Assembly: GCA_028289645.1 (NCBI GenBank) | Contig: JANQOK010000017.1 | Coordinates: 1-64,000, forward strand | Direction of reading: 5' to 3' | DNA from: Anderseniella sp. | GTDB taxonomy: Bacteria > Pseudomonadota > Alphaproteobacteria > Rhizobiales > Aestuariivirgaceae | Length of the DNA stretch: 64,000 bases | In this document: one piece after another, positions 53,214 to 62,664 of the stretch | How the letters are laid out: every line of letters begins with the position of its first letter | Position numbering within the stretch: the stretch's first letter is position 1 | Position numbers and translations under genes: made by a program | Notes under the pieces: model-generated | Seen by the model: the letters and a program-made list of their open reading frames with translations, nothing else | The model's database searches: none | What the model was told of the DNA's origin: nothing

Positions 53214-54275
53214 ATGAGAAAAAACATCAGTATCGTAGCATTGTTTCTTACAGCCAGCTGTTCGACACATCCATTGCCGGATCAGCAATGGACCAGAGAC
53301 CATACAAGAGACATCATCCAAAAAATCAGGTGTGAAACCAAGGATGCGCTAAAACAACAGTTGGTTGCACTCCTTATTGATCCCGCTTCGTCCACTGCGA
53401 TCCTCAGAAGCGGCAAAGACTTGGCGCGAGACGACTTTGATATCGGTGAACTGGTTCCGAGCGACTTCAGTATTGAAAACTATGTTTTTGTAGACCGGTT
53501 TTTGAAATCGCGTATAGGCCTGAGTTTCCTTTTCACTATCACGGAAACCAACAACGGATCGGGCAAAGCAACCTTCAAGTTCCCGTTTTCAAACGGAACC
53601 TTTTCTCTTGGGGTATCAGCGGGCAATGATCGGGGAAGAAAATCCACCAGAGATATAAAGATCCAAGAGACTTTTCTTTCAATTAGTCAAACGGACTGCA
53701 CTCTTCCTTACGACGTAAGGCCGAACTTTATCTATCCAATTACAGGCAAAATTGGCATCGATGAAGTCATAGACACCTACATTGGCTTGCAGTTCGACAT
53801 AGACTTTCCGGATCGCAAAAGGTCCGAGATGAGAGCTGAAGAGTTCAAAACACTAGAGGCCAAACGGGGTTCCGTAGGAACTTTTTCCGACAAAATTGAA
53901 TTCACGACCAAGTTTTTGAGTTTGATTGAACCCAAAATCGAACTTAGCCCTGTGGCCGACACGTTCAAACTGGCTGAAGCAACAGGGAAGTTTGATGACA
54001 GCAGGACTGACGTTCATGAGTTAACTATCATCATTCAAGGCCCGAAACAAAAGGGTACGATAGAGGTCAAACTGACTCTGGACGCTAACGGCAATATAAT
54101 AACCAAAATTCCCAAAACGGCCAAGTTTGACAGGAGCCGTTCGGGAGTTCGCAGGCCAAACACCTTCTCTATTTCGCCTGAGGCAAATCAGTCAGGTCGT
54201 GAAGAACTGTTGAGAGAACAGAACTTCCAACAACAACTTGGCATACAGCGAGAAATTAGAGAAAAGGTGCAGTGA
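53214..54275 (+). CDS. Hypothetical lipoprotein
   Basis: Lipobox-like N-terminus MRKNISIVALFLTASCSTHPLPD; 353-aa continuous ORF in a locally AT-rich region; no family recognised. Confidence 0.75.
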   Translation: MRKNISIVALFLTASCSTHPLPDQQWTRDHTRDIIQKIRCETKDALKQQLVALLIDPASSTAILRSGKDLARDDFDIGELVPSDFSIENYVFVDRFLKSRIGLSFLFTITETNNGSGKATFKFPFSNGTFSLGVSAGNDRGRKSTRDIKIQETFLSISQTDCTLPYDVRPNFIYPITGKIGIDEVIDTYIGLQFDIDFPDRKRSEMRAEEFKTLEAKRGSVGTFSDKIEFTTKFLSLIEPKIELSPVADTFKLAEATGKFDDSRTDVHELTIIIQGPKQKGTIEVKLTLDANGNIITKIPKTAKFDRSRSGVRRPNTFSISPEANQSGREELLREQNFQQQLGIQREIREKVQ

Positions 54276-54375
54276 AACAGTAGCCAGCATCCAGATTTTC
54301 ATGGGTTAGAAAGGATGTGGTTGCAGAGCAGAGAAATGCTGGCCAGGAGGAATATGTCAGAACGGGGCAAGCTTA

Positions 54376-55581
54376 CTAAAAATCCAGCAGCAACACCTGA
54401 ACTTGTTCACCAGCCTGCGCGGCCGGCGCATGGGGGGCTCGGATCACCAGGCAGTCGGCCTCGGCGAACACGCGCTGCATGGAGCTATCCTGCTTAGGAA
54501 ACGGGGTTGCGATCAGCTGACCCTTATCGCCGCGCTGCAGTGTGGCGCGGATATAGTCCTGGCGCTGGTCGTTGGGTTTCATGCCGGACGCCAGAACAGC
54601 GGAGACCGGATCAAACGAGCGCGCATCACCGGTCATCCTTGCGATCAGCGGCAGGATGAACAGCCTTGTGCAGACCATGGCCGAGACCGGATTGCCGGGC
54701 AGGCCGATGACACGCTGGTCGCCGCGCCGGCCGAACATCAACGGTTTGCCGGGGCGCATGGCGATTTTCCAGAAGCCGATCTTGATGCCGGACTTCTGCA
54801 TGGCCGCCTGGACCAGGTCATGATCGCCAACCGAGGCCCCGCCGATCGTGATCAGGATGTCGGCGCTGGCGGCCCTCTCTATGGCTTTTTCGATGCGGGT
54901 CGCCTTGTCCGGCACGAGGCCGAGGTCCACCGGCTCGCCGCCGAAGCGGCTGACCATGGCGGCAATGGCGAGCGCGTTGGATGAGATGATCTGATCATCT
55001 CGGGGGTTGCTGCCGGGTTCAACCAACTCATCGCCTGTGGCCAGCAGGGCGACAGAGGGACGGCGCACAACCTGCACCCGGTTGTGGTTCATGGCGGCCG
55101 CCAGGCCGATCTGGCGGGCGCCGAGCAGGGTTTGCCGGGGCAGCAGGGTTTCACCCTTTCTGAAGTCCATCCCGGCAGGGCGAACAAAGCTGCCCAATGT
55201 TGCCGTCTCCAGCACGGTCACCGAGTCCTTGCCATCAGTTTCGGTGTCTTCCTGGATGACAACAGTGTCCGCCCCTTTCGGCAACGGTGCGCCGGTGAAA
55301 ATGCGCACTGCCTTGCCCTTGCCAACGCGGCCGGAAAAGCCGTGCCCGGCGGGTGCTTCGCCGATCACCTTCAAAGTGGCGGGAACGTCTGCAATATCGG
55401 CAGCGCGCACCGCATAGCCATCCATGGCAGAAGCGGCAAACGGTGGCTGCGCGCGCTGCGCCTTCAACGGCCCGGCCAAGACCCGGCCGCTGGCATTGGA
55501 CAGCGGCACATCCTCTGCGTCGAGCGGTTTGACGCCTTTCAGGATCTGCGCCAGTGCGTCATCGACCGGAACCAGGCTCAT
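54376..55581 (-). CDS. moeA: Molybdopterin molybdenumtransferase
   Basis: [63 protein letters not shown]. Confidence 0.97.
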   Translation of the reverse strand: MSLVPVDDALAQILKGVKPLDAEDVPLSNASGRVLAGPLKAQRAQPPFAASAMDGYAVRAADIADVPATLKVIGEAPAGHGFSGRVGKGKAVRIFTGAPLPKGADTVVIQEDTETDGKDSVTVLETATLGSFVRPAGMDFRKGETLLPRQTLLGARQIGLAAAMNHNRVQVVRRPSVALLATGDELVEPGSNPRDDQIISSNALAIAAMVSRFGGEPVDLGLVPDKATRIEKAIERAASADILITIGGASVGDHDLVQAAMQKSGIKIGFWKIAMRPGKPLMFGRRGDQRVIGLPGNPVSAMVCTRLFILPLIARMTGDARSFDPVSAVLASGMKPNDQRQDYIRATLQRGDKGQLIATPFPKQDSSMQRVFAEADCLVIRAPHAPAAQAGEQVQVLLLDF

Positions 55582-56069
55582 GATTTGGCATCTGCCTTGA
55601 AGTGGCCAGACTTGCCGCCCTGTTTCTCAATCAGCCTGACGTCGGAAATGACGATAACGCGGTCTACCGCCTTGACCATGTCATAGACGGTGAGGCAGGC
55701 GACAGAAACTGCGGTCAACGCTTCCATCTCGACACCGGTCTTGCCTTCGACCTTGACGCTTGCGGTGACGTCGATGGCCTGGTCGGGCTCGTTGATGTCC
55801 AGATCGACGGTGATCTTGGAGATCGCCAGCGGGTGACACAGCGGGACTAGTTCATGGGTGCGCTTGGCAGCCATGATGCCGGCAATGCGCGCGGTGGCGA
55901 TCACGTCACCCTTCTTGGCCATGCCGGATTTGATCAGTTGCAGTGTTTCAGGCTGCATGGAGACGCGGCCGGCAGCAACGGCAATGCGGGTGGTCACCTG
56001 CTTTTCCGACACATCGACCATGTGGGCGTTGCCGGCGTCGTCCAGGTGGGTGAGCTTGCCGGCGTTCAT
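55578..56069 (-). CDS. moaC: Cyclic pyranopterin monophosphate synthase
   Basis: [76 protein letters not shown]. Confidence 0.97.
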   Translation of the reverse strand: MNAGKLTHLDDAGNAHMVDVSEKQVTTRIAVAAGRVSMQPETLQLIKSGMAKKGDVIATARIAGIMAAKRTHELVPLCHPLAISKITVDLDINEPDQAIDVTASVKVEGKTGVEMEALTAVSVACLTVYDMVKAVDRVIVISDVRLIEKQGGKSGHFKADAKS

Positions 56070-56893
56070 GCGCTTGCCCGCAAGCCGTCCGGCCTGGTGA
56101 GGATGGCGCGGGCGGCTTCTGCCACATCGGACTGCCGCATCAGGCTTTCGCCGATCAGAAAGGCGTACACGTTTGCCTGCTCCATCCGGGCCAGATCGGC
56201 CGGTACGAACAGGCCGCTTTCGCCGACGATCAGCCGGTCCTCCGGCACCATGGGCGCCAGCCGTTCGGTGGTTTCCAGGCTGGTTTCAAACGTTTTCAGG
56301 TTGCGGTTGTTGATGCCGATCATGCGGGTCTTCAGCTTCAGGGCACGCTCCAATTCGGCCTCGTCATGGACTTCAGCCAGCACGTCCATGCCCAGTTCAA
56401 AGGCGGTGTTTTCCAGATCTGCACACAAGGTGTCGTCGATCATCGCCAGGATCAGCAGAATGCAGTCCGCACCCCAGGCACGGGCCTCCAGCACCTGGTA
56501 CGGATCAAGCATGAAATCCTTGCGCAGCGCGGGCAGGGAGGTTTGCGAGCGGGCCTGCATGAGGAATTCCGGCGCGCCCTGGAACGACGGCGTGTCGGTC
56601 AGCACCGACAGGCAGGCGGCGCCGCCTTGCTCATATGCTTTGGCCAGGCTCGGCGGATCGAAGTCTTCCCGGATCAGGCCTTTCGACGGGCTGGCTTTCT
56701 TGATTTCGGCAATCAGCGCCCAGTCGCCATTGGCACGCTTGTTTTCCAGCGCTTTAAGGAATCCGCGCGGTGCGCTGTTGGCACGGTTCAGGCTGGCATT
56801 GGTTACCAGGCTGGCCTCGGACACGGACGCCTTGGCAGCGGCAACCTCCTGGCGCTTGTAGGCAGCGATCTTGTCGAGGATGGTGCCGGTCAT
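56066..56893 (-). CDS. trpC: Indole-3-glycerol phosphate synthase
   Basis: [79 protein letters not shown]. Confidence 0.97.
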   Translation of the reverse strand: MTGTILDKIAAYKRQEVAAAKASVSEASLVTNASLNRANSAPRGFLKALENKRANGDWALIAEIKKASPSKGLIREDFDPPSLAKAYEQGGAACLSVLTDTPSFQGAPEFLMQARSQTSLPALRKDFMLDPYQVLEARAWGADCILLILAMIDDTLCADLENTAFELGMDVLAEVHDEAELERALKLKTRMIGINNRNLKTFETSLETTERLAPMVPEDRLIVGESGLFVPADLARMEQANVYAFLIGESLMRQSDVAEAARAILTRPDGLRASA

Positions 56894-57903
56894 GCGTTTG
56901 ATACCTCCACCAGCTTGTCGAGCACTTTCATGGCGGCACCTGAATCAATGGCCTGTTCAGCCTGAGCGGTACCGTCCTTCAGGTCTTTCGCCCGGCCGGC
57001 GACCAGCAGTGCCGCGCCTGCTGTCATGGCGGCGGCGTCGCGGAAGGCATTGCGGTCTCCGGTCAGCACGCCGCGCAAGGCTTCAGCATTTTGCTCGGCA
57101 TCGCCGCCTTTCAGTTCGTCGAGCGTGCGCCGGGTGACACCGGCATCTTCCGGTTCGATCTCGAACGTGGTGACTTTGCCGCCTTTAAGTTCGGCCACCC
57201 AGGTGGTGCCGGTCGGGGTGATCTCGTCTAAACCGCCTTCGCCGTGGGTTACCCAGACCGCCTGTGAACCGAGCTTATTCATGACGTGAGCCAGTGGTTC
57301 CACCCATTGTTTCGCATAGACGCCGATGACCTGACGGTTGACGCTGGCCGGGTTCGACATCGGGCCCAGCAGATTGAATACCGTGCGGGTTGCTAGTTCC
57401 ACCCGTGACGGGCCGACATGGCGTACGGCGGCGTGGTGTGCAGGGGCAAACATGAAGCCGCAACCGGCTTCTGCAATGCAGCGTGAGATCACGTCCGGCT
57501 TGGCTTCGATGTTGACGCCGAGCGCGGCGAGCGTGTCGGCGGCGCCGGACTTTGATGACAGGGCGCGGTTGCCATGTTTGGCGACAGGCAGACCGGCGCC
57601 TGCGGTAACCAGGGCTGAACATGTCGACACGTTGTAGGAGCCGGATGCATCGCCGCCGGTGCCGACAATGTCGATGGCATCTTCGGGCGCCGTCACCGGC
57701 AACATCTTTTCGCGCATGGTCATCACGGCGCCAGTGATCTCGTCAACCGTCTCGCCGCGCACCCGCAGGCCCATCAGCACGGCGCCGATCTGCGACGGCG
57801 TGGCATTGCCGGACATGATGATGTCGAAAGCGGTGCGTGCCTCGTCCAGCGACAGCGGCTTGGCGTCGGCAATCTTTGCAATCATCGGTTTCAGGTCAGC
57901 CAT
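56890..57903 (-). CDS. trpD: Anthranilate phosphoribosyltransferase
   Basis: [55 protein letters not shown]. Confidence 0.97.
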   Translation of the reverse strand: MADLKPMIAKIADAKPLSLDEARTAFDIIMSGNATPSQIGAVLMGLRVRGETVDEITGAVMTMREKMLPVTAPEDAIDIVGTGGDASGSYNVSTCSALVTAGAGLPVAKHGNRALSSKSGAADTLAALGVNIEAKPDVISRCIAEAGCGFMFAPAHHAAVRHVGPSRVELATRTVFNLLGPMSNPASVNRQVIGVYAKQWVEPLAHVMNKLGSQAVWVTHGEGGLDEITPTGTTWVAELKGGKVTTFEIEPEDAGVTRRTLDELKGGDAEQNAEALRGVLTGDRNAFRDAAAMTAGAALLVAGRAKDLKDGTAQAEQAIDSGAAMKVLDKLVEVSNA

Positions 57904-57907
57904 GGTC

Positions 57908-58498
57908 TCAAGCCGTTTCAACTTCTTTGTAGGCGTTTGCCAGTTTCAGGAAGTTACGCAATATCGCATGGCCGTGTTCCGATGCAATGCTTTCGGGGTG
58001 AAACTGGACGCCGTGGACATTCAGCTCCCGATGCTGCAGGCCCATGACAATGTCACCGGTGGATGCCGTTACTTCGAGACAGGCCGGCAGCGAACAGCGC
58101 TCGACCACCAGTGAGTGGTACCGGGTGGCCCGGAAGGTCTCCGGCAGCCCTTTGAACAGGCCCTTGCCAGTGTTTGTGACGTCGGACAGTTTGCCGTGCA
58201 TAAGCTGCTGGGCGCGTATCACCGTGCCACCGAACGCCTGGCCGATGGCCTGATGGCCGAGGCACACACCCATCAGCGGCACCTTGCCGGCAGCCTTCTC
58301 AACCAGGTTCAGGCAGATGCCGGCTTTGTTCGGCGTGCACGGCCCGGGCGACAGCACAATGGCTTCAGGTGCCATGGCGATTGCCTCGTCGGCGGTAATG
58401 GCGTCGTTGCGCACAACCTCGGTCTCAGCACCAAGGTCGCCGAGAAAGTGATACAGGTTCCAGGTGAAGCTGTCGTAATTGTCGATGAGCAGGATCAT
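57908..58498 (-). CDS. trpG: Anthranilate synthase component II (glutamine amidotransferase)
   Basis: [89 protein letters not shown]. Confidence 0.96.
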   Translation of the reverse strand: MILLIDNYDSFTWNLYHFLGDLGAETEVVRNDAITADEAIAMAPEAIVLSPGPCTPNKAGICLNLVEKAAGKVPLMGVCLGHQAIGQAFGGTVIRAQQLMHGKLSDVTNTGKGLFKGLPETFRATRYHSLVVERCSLPACLEVTASTGDIVMGLQHRELNVHGVQFHPESIASEHGHAILRNFLKLANAYKEVETA

Positions 58499-58504
58499 GG
58501 CTGT

Positions 58505-60025
58505 CTATTGCCCCCTCGATGCGCGGCCGGCAAAGCGGACCGCCTCTTCAGCTGCCCTGAACAGGGCCTTGGCCTTGTTGATGCACTCGTCCTGTTCGGC
58601 CTGTGGCACGCTGTCGGCCACGACACCGGCACCGGCCTGCACGAACATCTTGCCGTCCTTGACCAGGGCGGTGCGCAACACAATGCAGGTGTCGGTCTCT
58701 CCGGTGGCTGAAAAATACCCGACGCAGCCGGCATAGATGCCGCGCTTGGTGCTTTCCAACTCGTCGATAATCTCCATGGCACGCACTTTCGGTGCGCCCG
58801 ATACGGTGCCGGCCGGAAAGCCGGCACTCAATGCATCGATGGCGTCATACCTGTCGTCCAGTTCGCCTTCAACGTTGGACGAGATGTGCATGACCTGGCT
58901 GTAGTATTCCATAATGAACTGGTCGGTGACCTTGACCGAGCCGATCTTGGCCACTCGTCCGACGTCATTGCGGCCCAGGTCCAGCAACATCAGGTGTTCA
59001 GCCAGTTCCTTGGGATCTGCCAGCAGCTCTTCGGCCAGTGCGCGGTCTTCCGCTGGTGTCGCACCGCGTGGTCTGGTTCCGGCGAGCGGGCGGATCTCCA
59101 CCTTGCCGTCGCGCACCCTGACCAGGATTTCCGGACTGGAGCCGGTGACGGCAAAGCGATCGAACTCGAGATGGTACAGGAACGGCGATGGATTGACCCG
59201 GCGCAGGGCCCGGTACAGCGAGAACGCCGGCAGGGTGAACTCGGTTTCGAAGCGCTGTGACAGGACCACCTGGAAGACATCGCCGGCGGCGACATATTCC
59301 TTGGCCTTCAACACCATCTCCTTGTAGTCCTCAGGGGTGGTGTCCGAAATCGGCTCACCGATCGGGGCCGCGTCCGGGTCTTCATAGCTGTGCAGTTCCA
59401 AAGGCCGGTCAAAGGCATCGACGACTGCGTCGAGCCGGTCGCAGGCCCGTGCGTAGGCCGCCTTGGCTGAGACATCCGCGTCCGGGAACACCGGGGTGAT
59501 GACGGTGACCTCGTCCTTCACAGCGTCGAAAATGGCCATGATGGTCGGGCGGATCATAATGCCGTCGGGCACACCGAGCACGTCCTCATTGGGTGCCGGC
59601 AGTTTTTCCATCTGCCGCACCATGTCGTAACCCATGTAGCCGAACAGGCCGGCGGCCATCGGCGGCAGGTCGGCCGGCACGTCGAAATGATTGGCTGCCA
59701 GCAGGTTACGCAGCGACTGCAGCGGCGGCGCCTCATCGGCAACGAACGGGCGGTCCGGATCGATCAGTGCCCGCGTATTGATTTCAGCAGTTTCTCCGGT
59801 CACCCGCCAGATCAGGTCAGGCTTCATGCCGATCATCGAATAGCGGCCGCGCACGGCGCCGCCTTCCACCGATTCCAGCAGGAACCGGTAAGGTGCATTT
59901 CGGGTCAGCTTCATGAATGCGGACACCGGGGTCTCCAGGTCCGCCACCAGCCGCGTATACACGACCTGCGCCTTGCCGGCCTGATAGCAGGTGTTGAAGC
60001 TGTCGCTGTCAGGAGCGATCTGCAT
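58505..60025 (-). CDS. trpE: Anthranilate synthase component I
   Basis: YKEMVLKAKEYVAAGDVFQVVLSQRFETEF, RPLAGTRPRGATPAEDRALAEELLADPKELAEHLMLLDLGRNDVGRV, PAGTVSGAPKVRAMEIIDELE. Confidence 0.97.
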   Translation of the reverse strand: MQIAPDSDSFNTCYQAGKAQVVYTRLVADLETPVSAFMKLTRNAPYRFLLESVEGGAVRGRYSMIGMKPDLIWRVTGETAEINTRALIDPDRPFVADEAPPLQSLRNLLAANHFDVPADLPPMAAGLFGYMGYDMVRQMEKLPAPNEDVLGVPDGIMIRPTIMAIFDAVKDEVTVITPVFPDADVSAKAAYARACDRLDAVVDAFDRPLELHSYEDPDAAPIGEPISDTTPEDYKEMVLKAKEYVAAGDVFQVVLSQRFETEFTLPAFSLYRALRRVNPSPFLYHLEFDRFAVTGSSPEILVRVRDGKVEIRPLAGTRPRGATPAEDRALAEELLADPKELAEHLMLLDLGRNDVGRVAKIGSVKVTDQFIMEYYSQVMHISSNVEGELDDRYDAIDALSAGFPAGTVSGAPKVRAMEIIDELESTKRGIYAGCVGYFSATGETDTCIVLRTALVKDGKMFVQAGAGVVADSVPQAEQDECINKAKALFRAAEEAVRFAGRASRGQ

Positions 60026-60049
60026 CGGGTGAACTTTCCATCTAAGGCA

Positions 60050-60115
60050 TTTGCGAAATGGGTTTAGAGCAGGTTTGGCGAATGATGTGAAGCCGTTTCG
60101 GATTTGGAACGAGGT
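60050..60115 (+). repeat. Putative dispersed intergenic repeat, copy 3 (partial)
   Basis: GCGAAATGGGTTTAGAGCAGGTTTGGCGAATGATGTGAAGCCGT resembles rc of the 38873-38915 segment (TTCAAAGTGTTAGACCAACTTCATCGTTTCATGAAGCCGT). Confidence 0.35.
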
Positions 60116-60419
60116 TTTTGGGTGGGAGTGGAAGAAAGTTCGAACTGAATTGGATCAACGCCTGCCATCGGCCATCGCCTCAATTGGAGGTAAAGGTGTC
60201 TTTGGCCTGGGATGTATTCACGATCAATCGCAAGTCTTCGCCCAGCAATACCGCTGCTTATGTGTGGAGTGGGAGCGATCGGATTGAAATTCTAGAAGCT
60301 GGATGCTGCTCGGCAGCAGCAATTGAATGCCCGGTTACAAGACATTGCCAAGCGAGTTCTATTCGTGATCAAACGCAGCCCGTGATATGACAAACGCAAC
60401 TCAGCCCCATGTGCCTGAA

Positions 60420-61922
60420 TCAAACTTGCTTCAAAGCTGCCGCAACATCTATCAGCCCCGGACCAGTCGCGCCGTCGCGTCCCGATCCGGCAGGCATGCC
60501 GCCATTGTTCTCGTTGCTTGCAGGGTTGGCCGCTCCATTGAGGACGTCACGGGAAGTTTGATTTAGGACTGCCTTGATGTCGTTCGCATTAAGCCCCGGG
60601 TTTTTCTGCAGCATCAGTGCGATTGCTCCGGCCATCTGCGGCGCCGCAGCCGATGTGCCGCTAATCACAGCCCAACCATCGTTAGTCGCCGTACTGTCAT
60701 TGTTCTGGCGGTCGATCTCGCAATTTGGCTGGAGTGGCAGCATAATATAATGCGCACCGTTGTTGGCCAGTCCCACCAGTCCGCATGCGTCCGGCACGTC
60801 GCGACCGGGATAGATTTTCGAAGAAAAGGCGCTGGCATAGTCCGACGCTCTCATCGCGCCGTTCTGCGCCACGTAGACTCCGCCGGCTGAGATTACGTCA
60901 GGCATCATGCCGGGAAAAGCAACATGACCGTTTCCGGCCGAAAATACGACGATGGTGCCGCTTGCGGCAATCGCCTTAATCTCCGCCTCCAGCGCCTTGA
61001 GGGAATTTGGAAGCGTAGAAAGGTGTGTGTTGCTGGTTCGCTCACCTCGAATGTTTGTGGGGCACATATCGTAACCAAGGCTCACCGAAATCACCTGCGG
61101 ATTGTGTTGCATGGCCGTTTGAACGCCTTCAAGGATGGTCGCGCCGTTGGCTGGGAAACTTTCGTTGTCCAACTTCACACCTGTGAAAGCCACGTCCGGC
61201 GCCATTGCCAGCAGGTTTGCAGATTCCGCAGTGCCATGGCCGTTCCCGTCGAGGTTGGACTCGGTGGCACCGGGTGCCAACACCGTATTGGTCTGATAAC
61301 CGCGAGCGCTAAAGTAGGCGTGATCCATTGCGAAACCGCTATCGATCATTGCAACTCGGACGCCCTTGCCAGTGATGCCATCGCGGTGTGCAAGGTCAGC
61401 ATTGAGCAACATCGTTACGTCACCCGGTACCCGAAGGTGATGGTAACCCACGGAAGGTGGCATCGCTGAAGTTGATCCCGGAAACAGTGAATTCATGTAA
61501 ATGTGCGGCCATTGGATGTAGGCGTCGTCAATTATCGCCGCCAGTTCATCGTTTGGACGCCAGGGAGCATCCTGTTCGGGGAAATAGAATGCGTTTGCCT
61601 GCCGTTTTTCGCCCTCGTGAAACGGAAGACGGTGACGTTTCAACTCGGTACCGAAAACGGTTTCATACACCTTCTTCGAACATCGGGCTGTTATTGAGAA
61701 CTGTCCTGAGCCGGTGACCTCGAAGCCCATTTCCGTGAGTTTCGTGATGGTCACAGCAACATGTTCGGGATCTGGCCGCATTTGCTCTAAGGTAGCTTCT
61801 GTGATCGCACCGGAGAAGGCAACAGGCCCCTTGTTGTTACCGCCACCCGGTAATGTAACGGCTATCCGGACGGTGTCTGAGGTCTTACGGCGGGTATATG
61901 TTTTCTCTTTGGATGTGGACAA
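60420..61922 (-). CDS. S8 (subtilisin-like) serine peptidase with N-terminal kumamolisin-like prodomain, no signal peptide
   Basis: Catalytic motifs VAMIDSGFAMDH (Asp), LDGNGHGTAES (His), VVFSAGNGH (oxyanion Asn), ISGTSAAAPQMAGAIALML (Ser). Prodomain HVAVTITKLTEMGFEVTGSGQFSITARCSKKVYETVFGTELKRH. TTG start preceded by GAGGAG. Confidence 0.88.
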   Translation of the reverse strand: MSTSKEKTYTRRKTSDTVRIAVTLPGGGNNKGPVAFSGAITEATLEQMRPDPEHVAVTITKLTEMGFEVTGSGQFSITARCSKKVYETVFGTELKRHRLPFHEGEKRQANAFYFPEQDAPWRPNDELAAIIDDAYIQWPHIYMNSLFPGSTSAMPPSVGYHHLRVPGDVTMLLNADLAHRDGITGKGVRVAMIDSGFAMDHAYFSARGYQTNTVLAPGATESNLDGNGHGTAESANLLAMAPDVAFTGVKLDNESFPANGATILEGVQTAMQHNPQVISVSLGYDMCPTNIRGERTSNTHLSTLPNSLKALEAEIKAIAASGTIVVFSAGNGHVAFPGMMPDVISAGGVYVAQNGAMRASDYASAFSSKIYPGRDVPDACGLVGLANNGAHYIMLPLQPNCEIDRQNNDSTATNDGWAVISGTSAAAPQMAGAIALMLQKNPGLNANDIKAVLNQTSRDVLNGAANPASNENNGGMPAGSGRDGATGPGLIDVAAALKQV

Positions 61923-62026
61923 TGTTCACTCCTCAAACTTGTGTCAGATTAGCAACATCCAAAAGTGTTGTTGGAAATTTTCTCTAGTTTACCTTACGTT
62001 AATAAAGCGAAATGTCAAATGCTGGA

Positions 62027-62341
62027 TTAGAAATGGCGGGCGGGTGGTGTGATCGAGACGTGTTCGATATATGGTGCCAGTTCCGACGGAATTTTTATAA
62101 TAGGTTTGTCGAACGGTGCGCTTGCGCCGATGGTCTCAGAAATTCGAGGAAGCGGGTCGGGCAATTTGCGCATGCAGCTTTGGAAAACCTCATCAAAATC
62201 TTCCGGTTTGGCCACAAAAGAAAGCGTCACACGACCGCACCCGGTCTTCTCTAGTCCGCGCGCGACAAAAAAATCGACTATTTTGCTGCGCATCTCCTCT
62301 GTCTGACCTAGTTCGCTGAGGCTGAGAGAGAATCTGATCAT
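62027..62341 (-). CDS. 104-aa protein resembling a stand-alone prodomain of the adjacent S8 peptidase
   Basis: GLEKTGCGRVTLSFVAKPEDFDEVF aligns ungapped with prodomain GFEVTGSGQFSITARCSKKVYETVF; SELAPYIEHVSITPP parallels DELAAIIDDAYIQWP. Same strand, directly upstream of the peptidase; AAGGA upstream of ATG. Confidence 0.65.
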   Translation of the reverse strand: MIRFSLSLSELGQTEEMRSKIVDFFVARGLEKTGCGRVTLSFVAKPEDFDEVFQSCMRKLPDPLPRISETIGASAPFDKPIIKIPSELAPYIEHVSITPPARHF

Positions 62342-62664
62342 TGCTCAATCCTTCAACCGGTTGGAAATCAACAGTGTAGCGCGTTTTCATCGGGGTTTCA
62401 CACCGGTGCGTCACTATCATGTCACTGACCCGACGACCTCAGCGTTCAACGAATTTCCCATTGCTGTCATCTCGCAGCACCACAGATCCAAGAAACTTGA
62501 CGTTTGTCCAATCTTAGTTAACTTTGGGCAATTGGGAACATTTAGGTTAAAGGGTACGGCCATGATAACAAGCAAATATAGCAATTAGTAAATTTATGTT
62601 CATCTGAGAGTCGAATTCTTGGATTGGTTGCATCATTCGATAAATACCGGAGAAACTGCGGGAC

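Noticed and set aside
53777-53968. 63-aa minus-strand ORF within the orphan lipoprotein gene
   Set aside because: Short antisense frame with no supporting signal.
60026-60419. Possible trp leader peptide/attenuator upstream of trpE
   Set aside because: No short ORF with tandem Trp codons and no clear terminator/antiterminator pair seen on the minus strand; the region is better explained by a repeat-like sequence.
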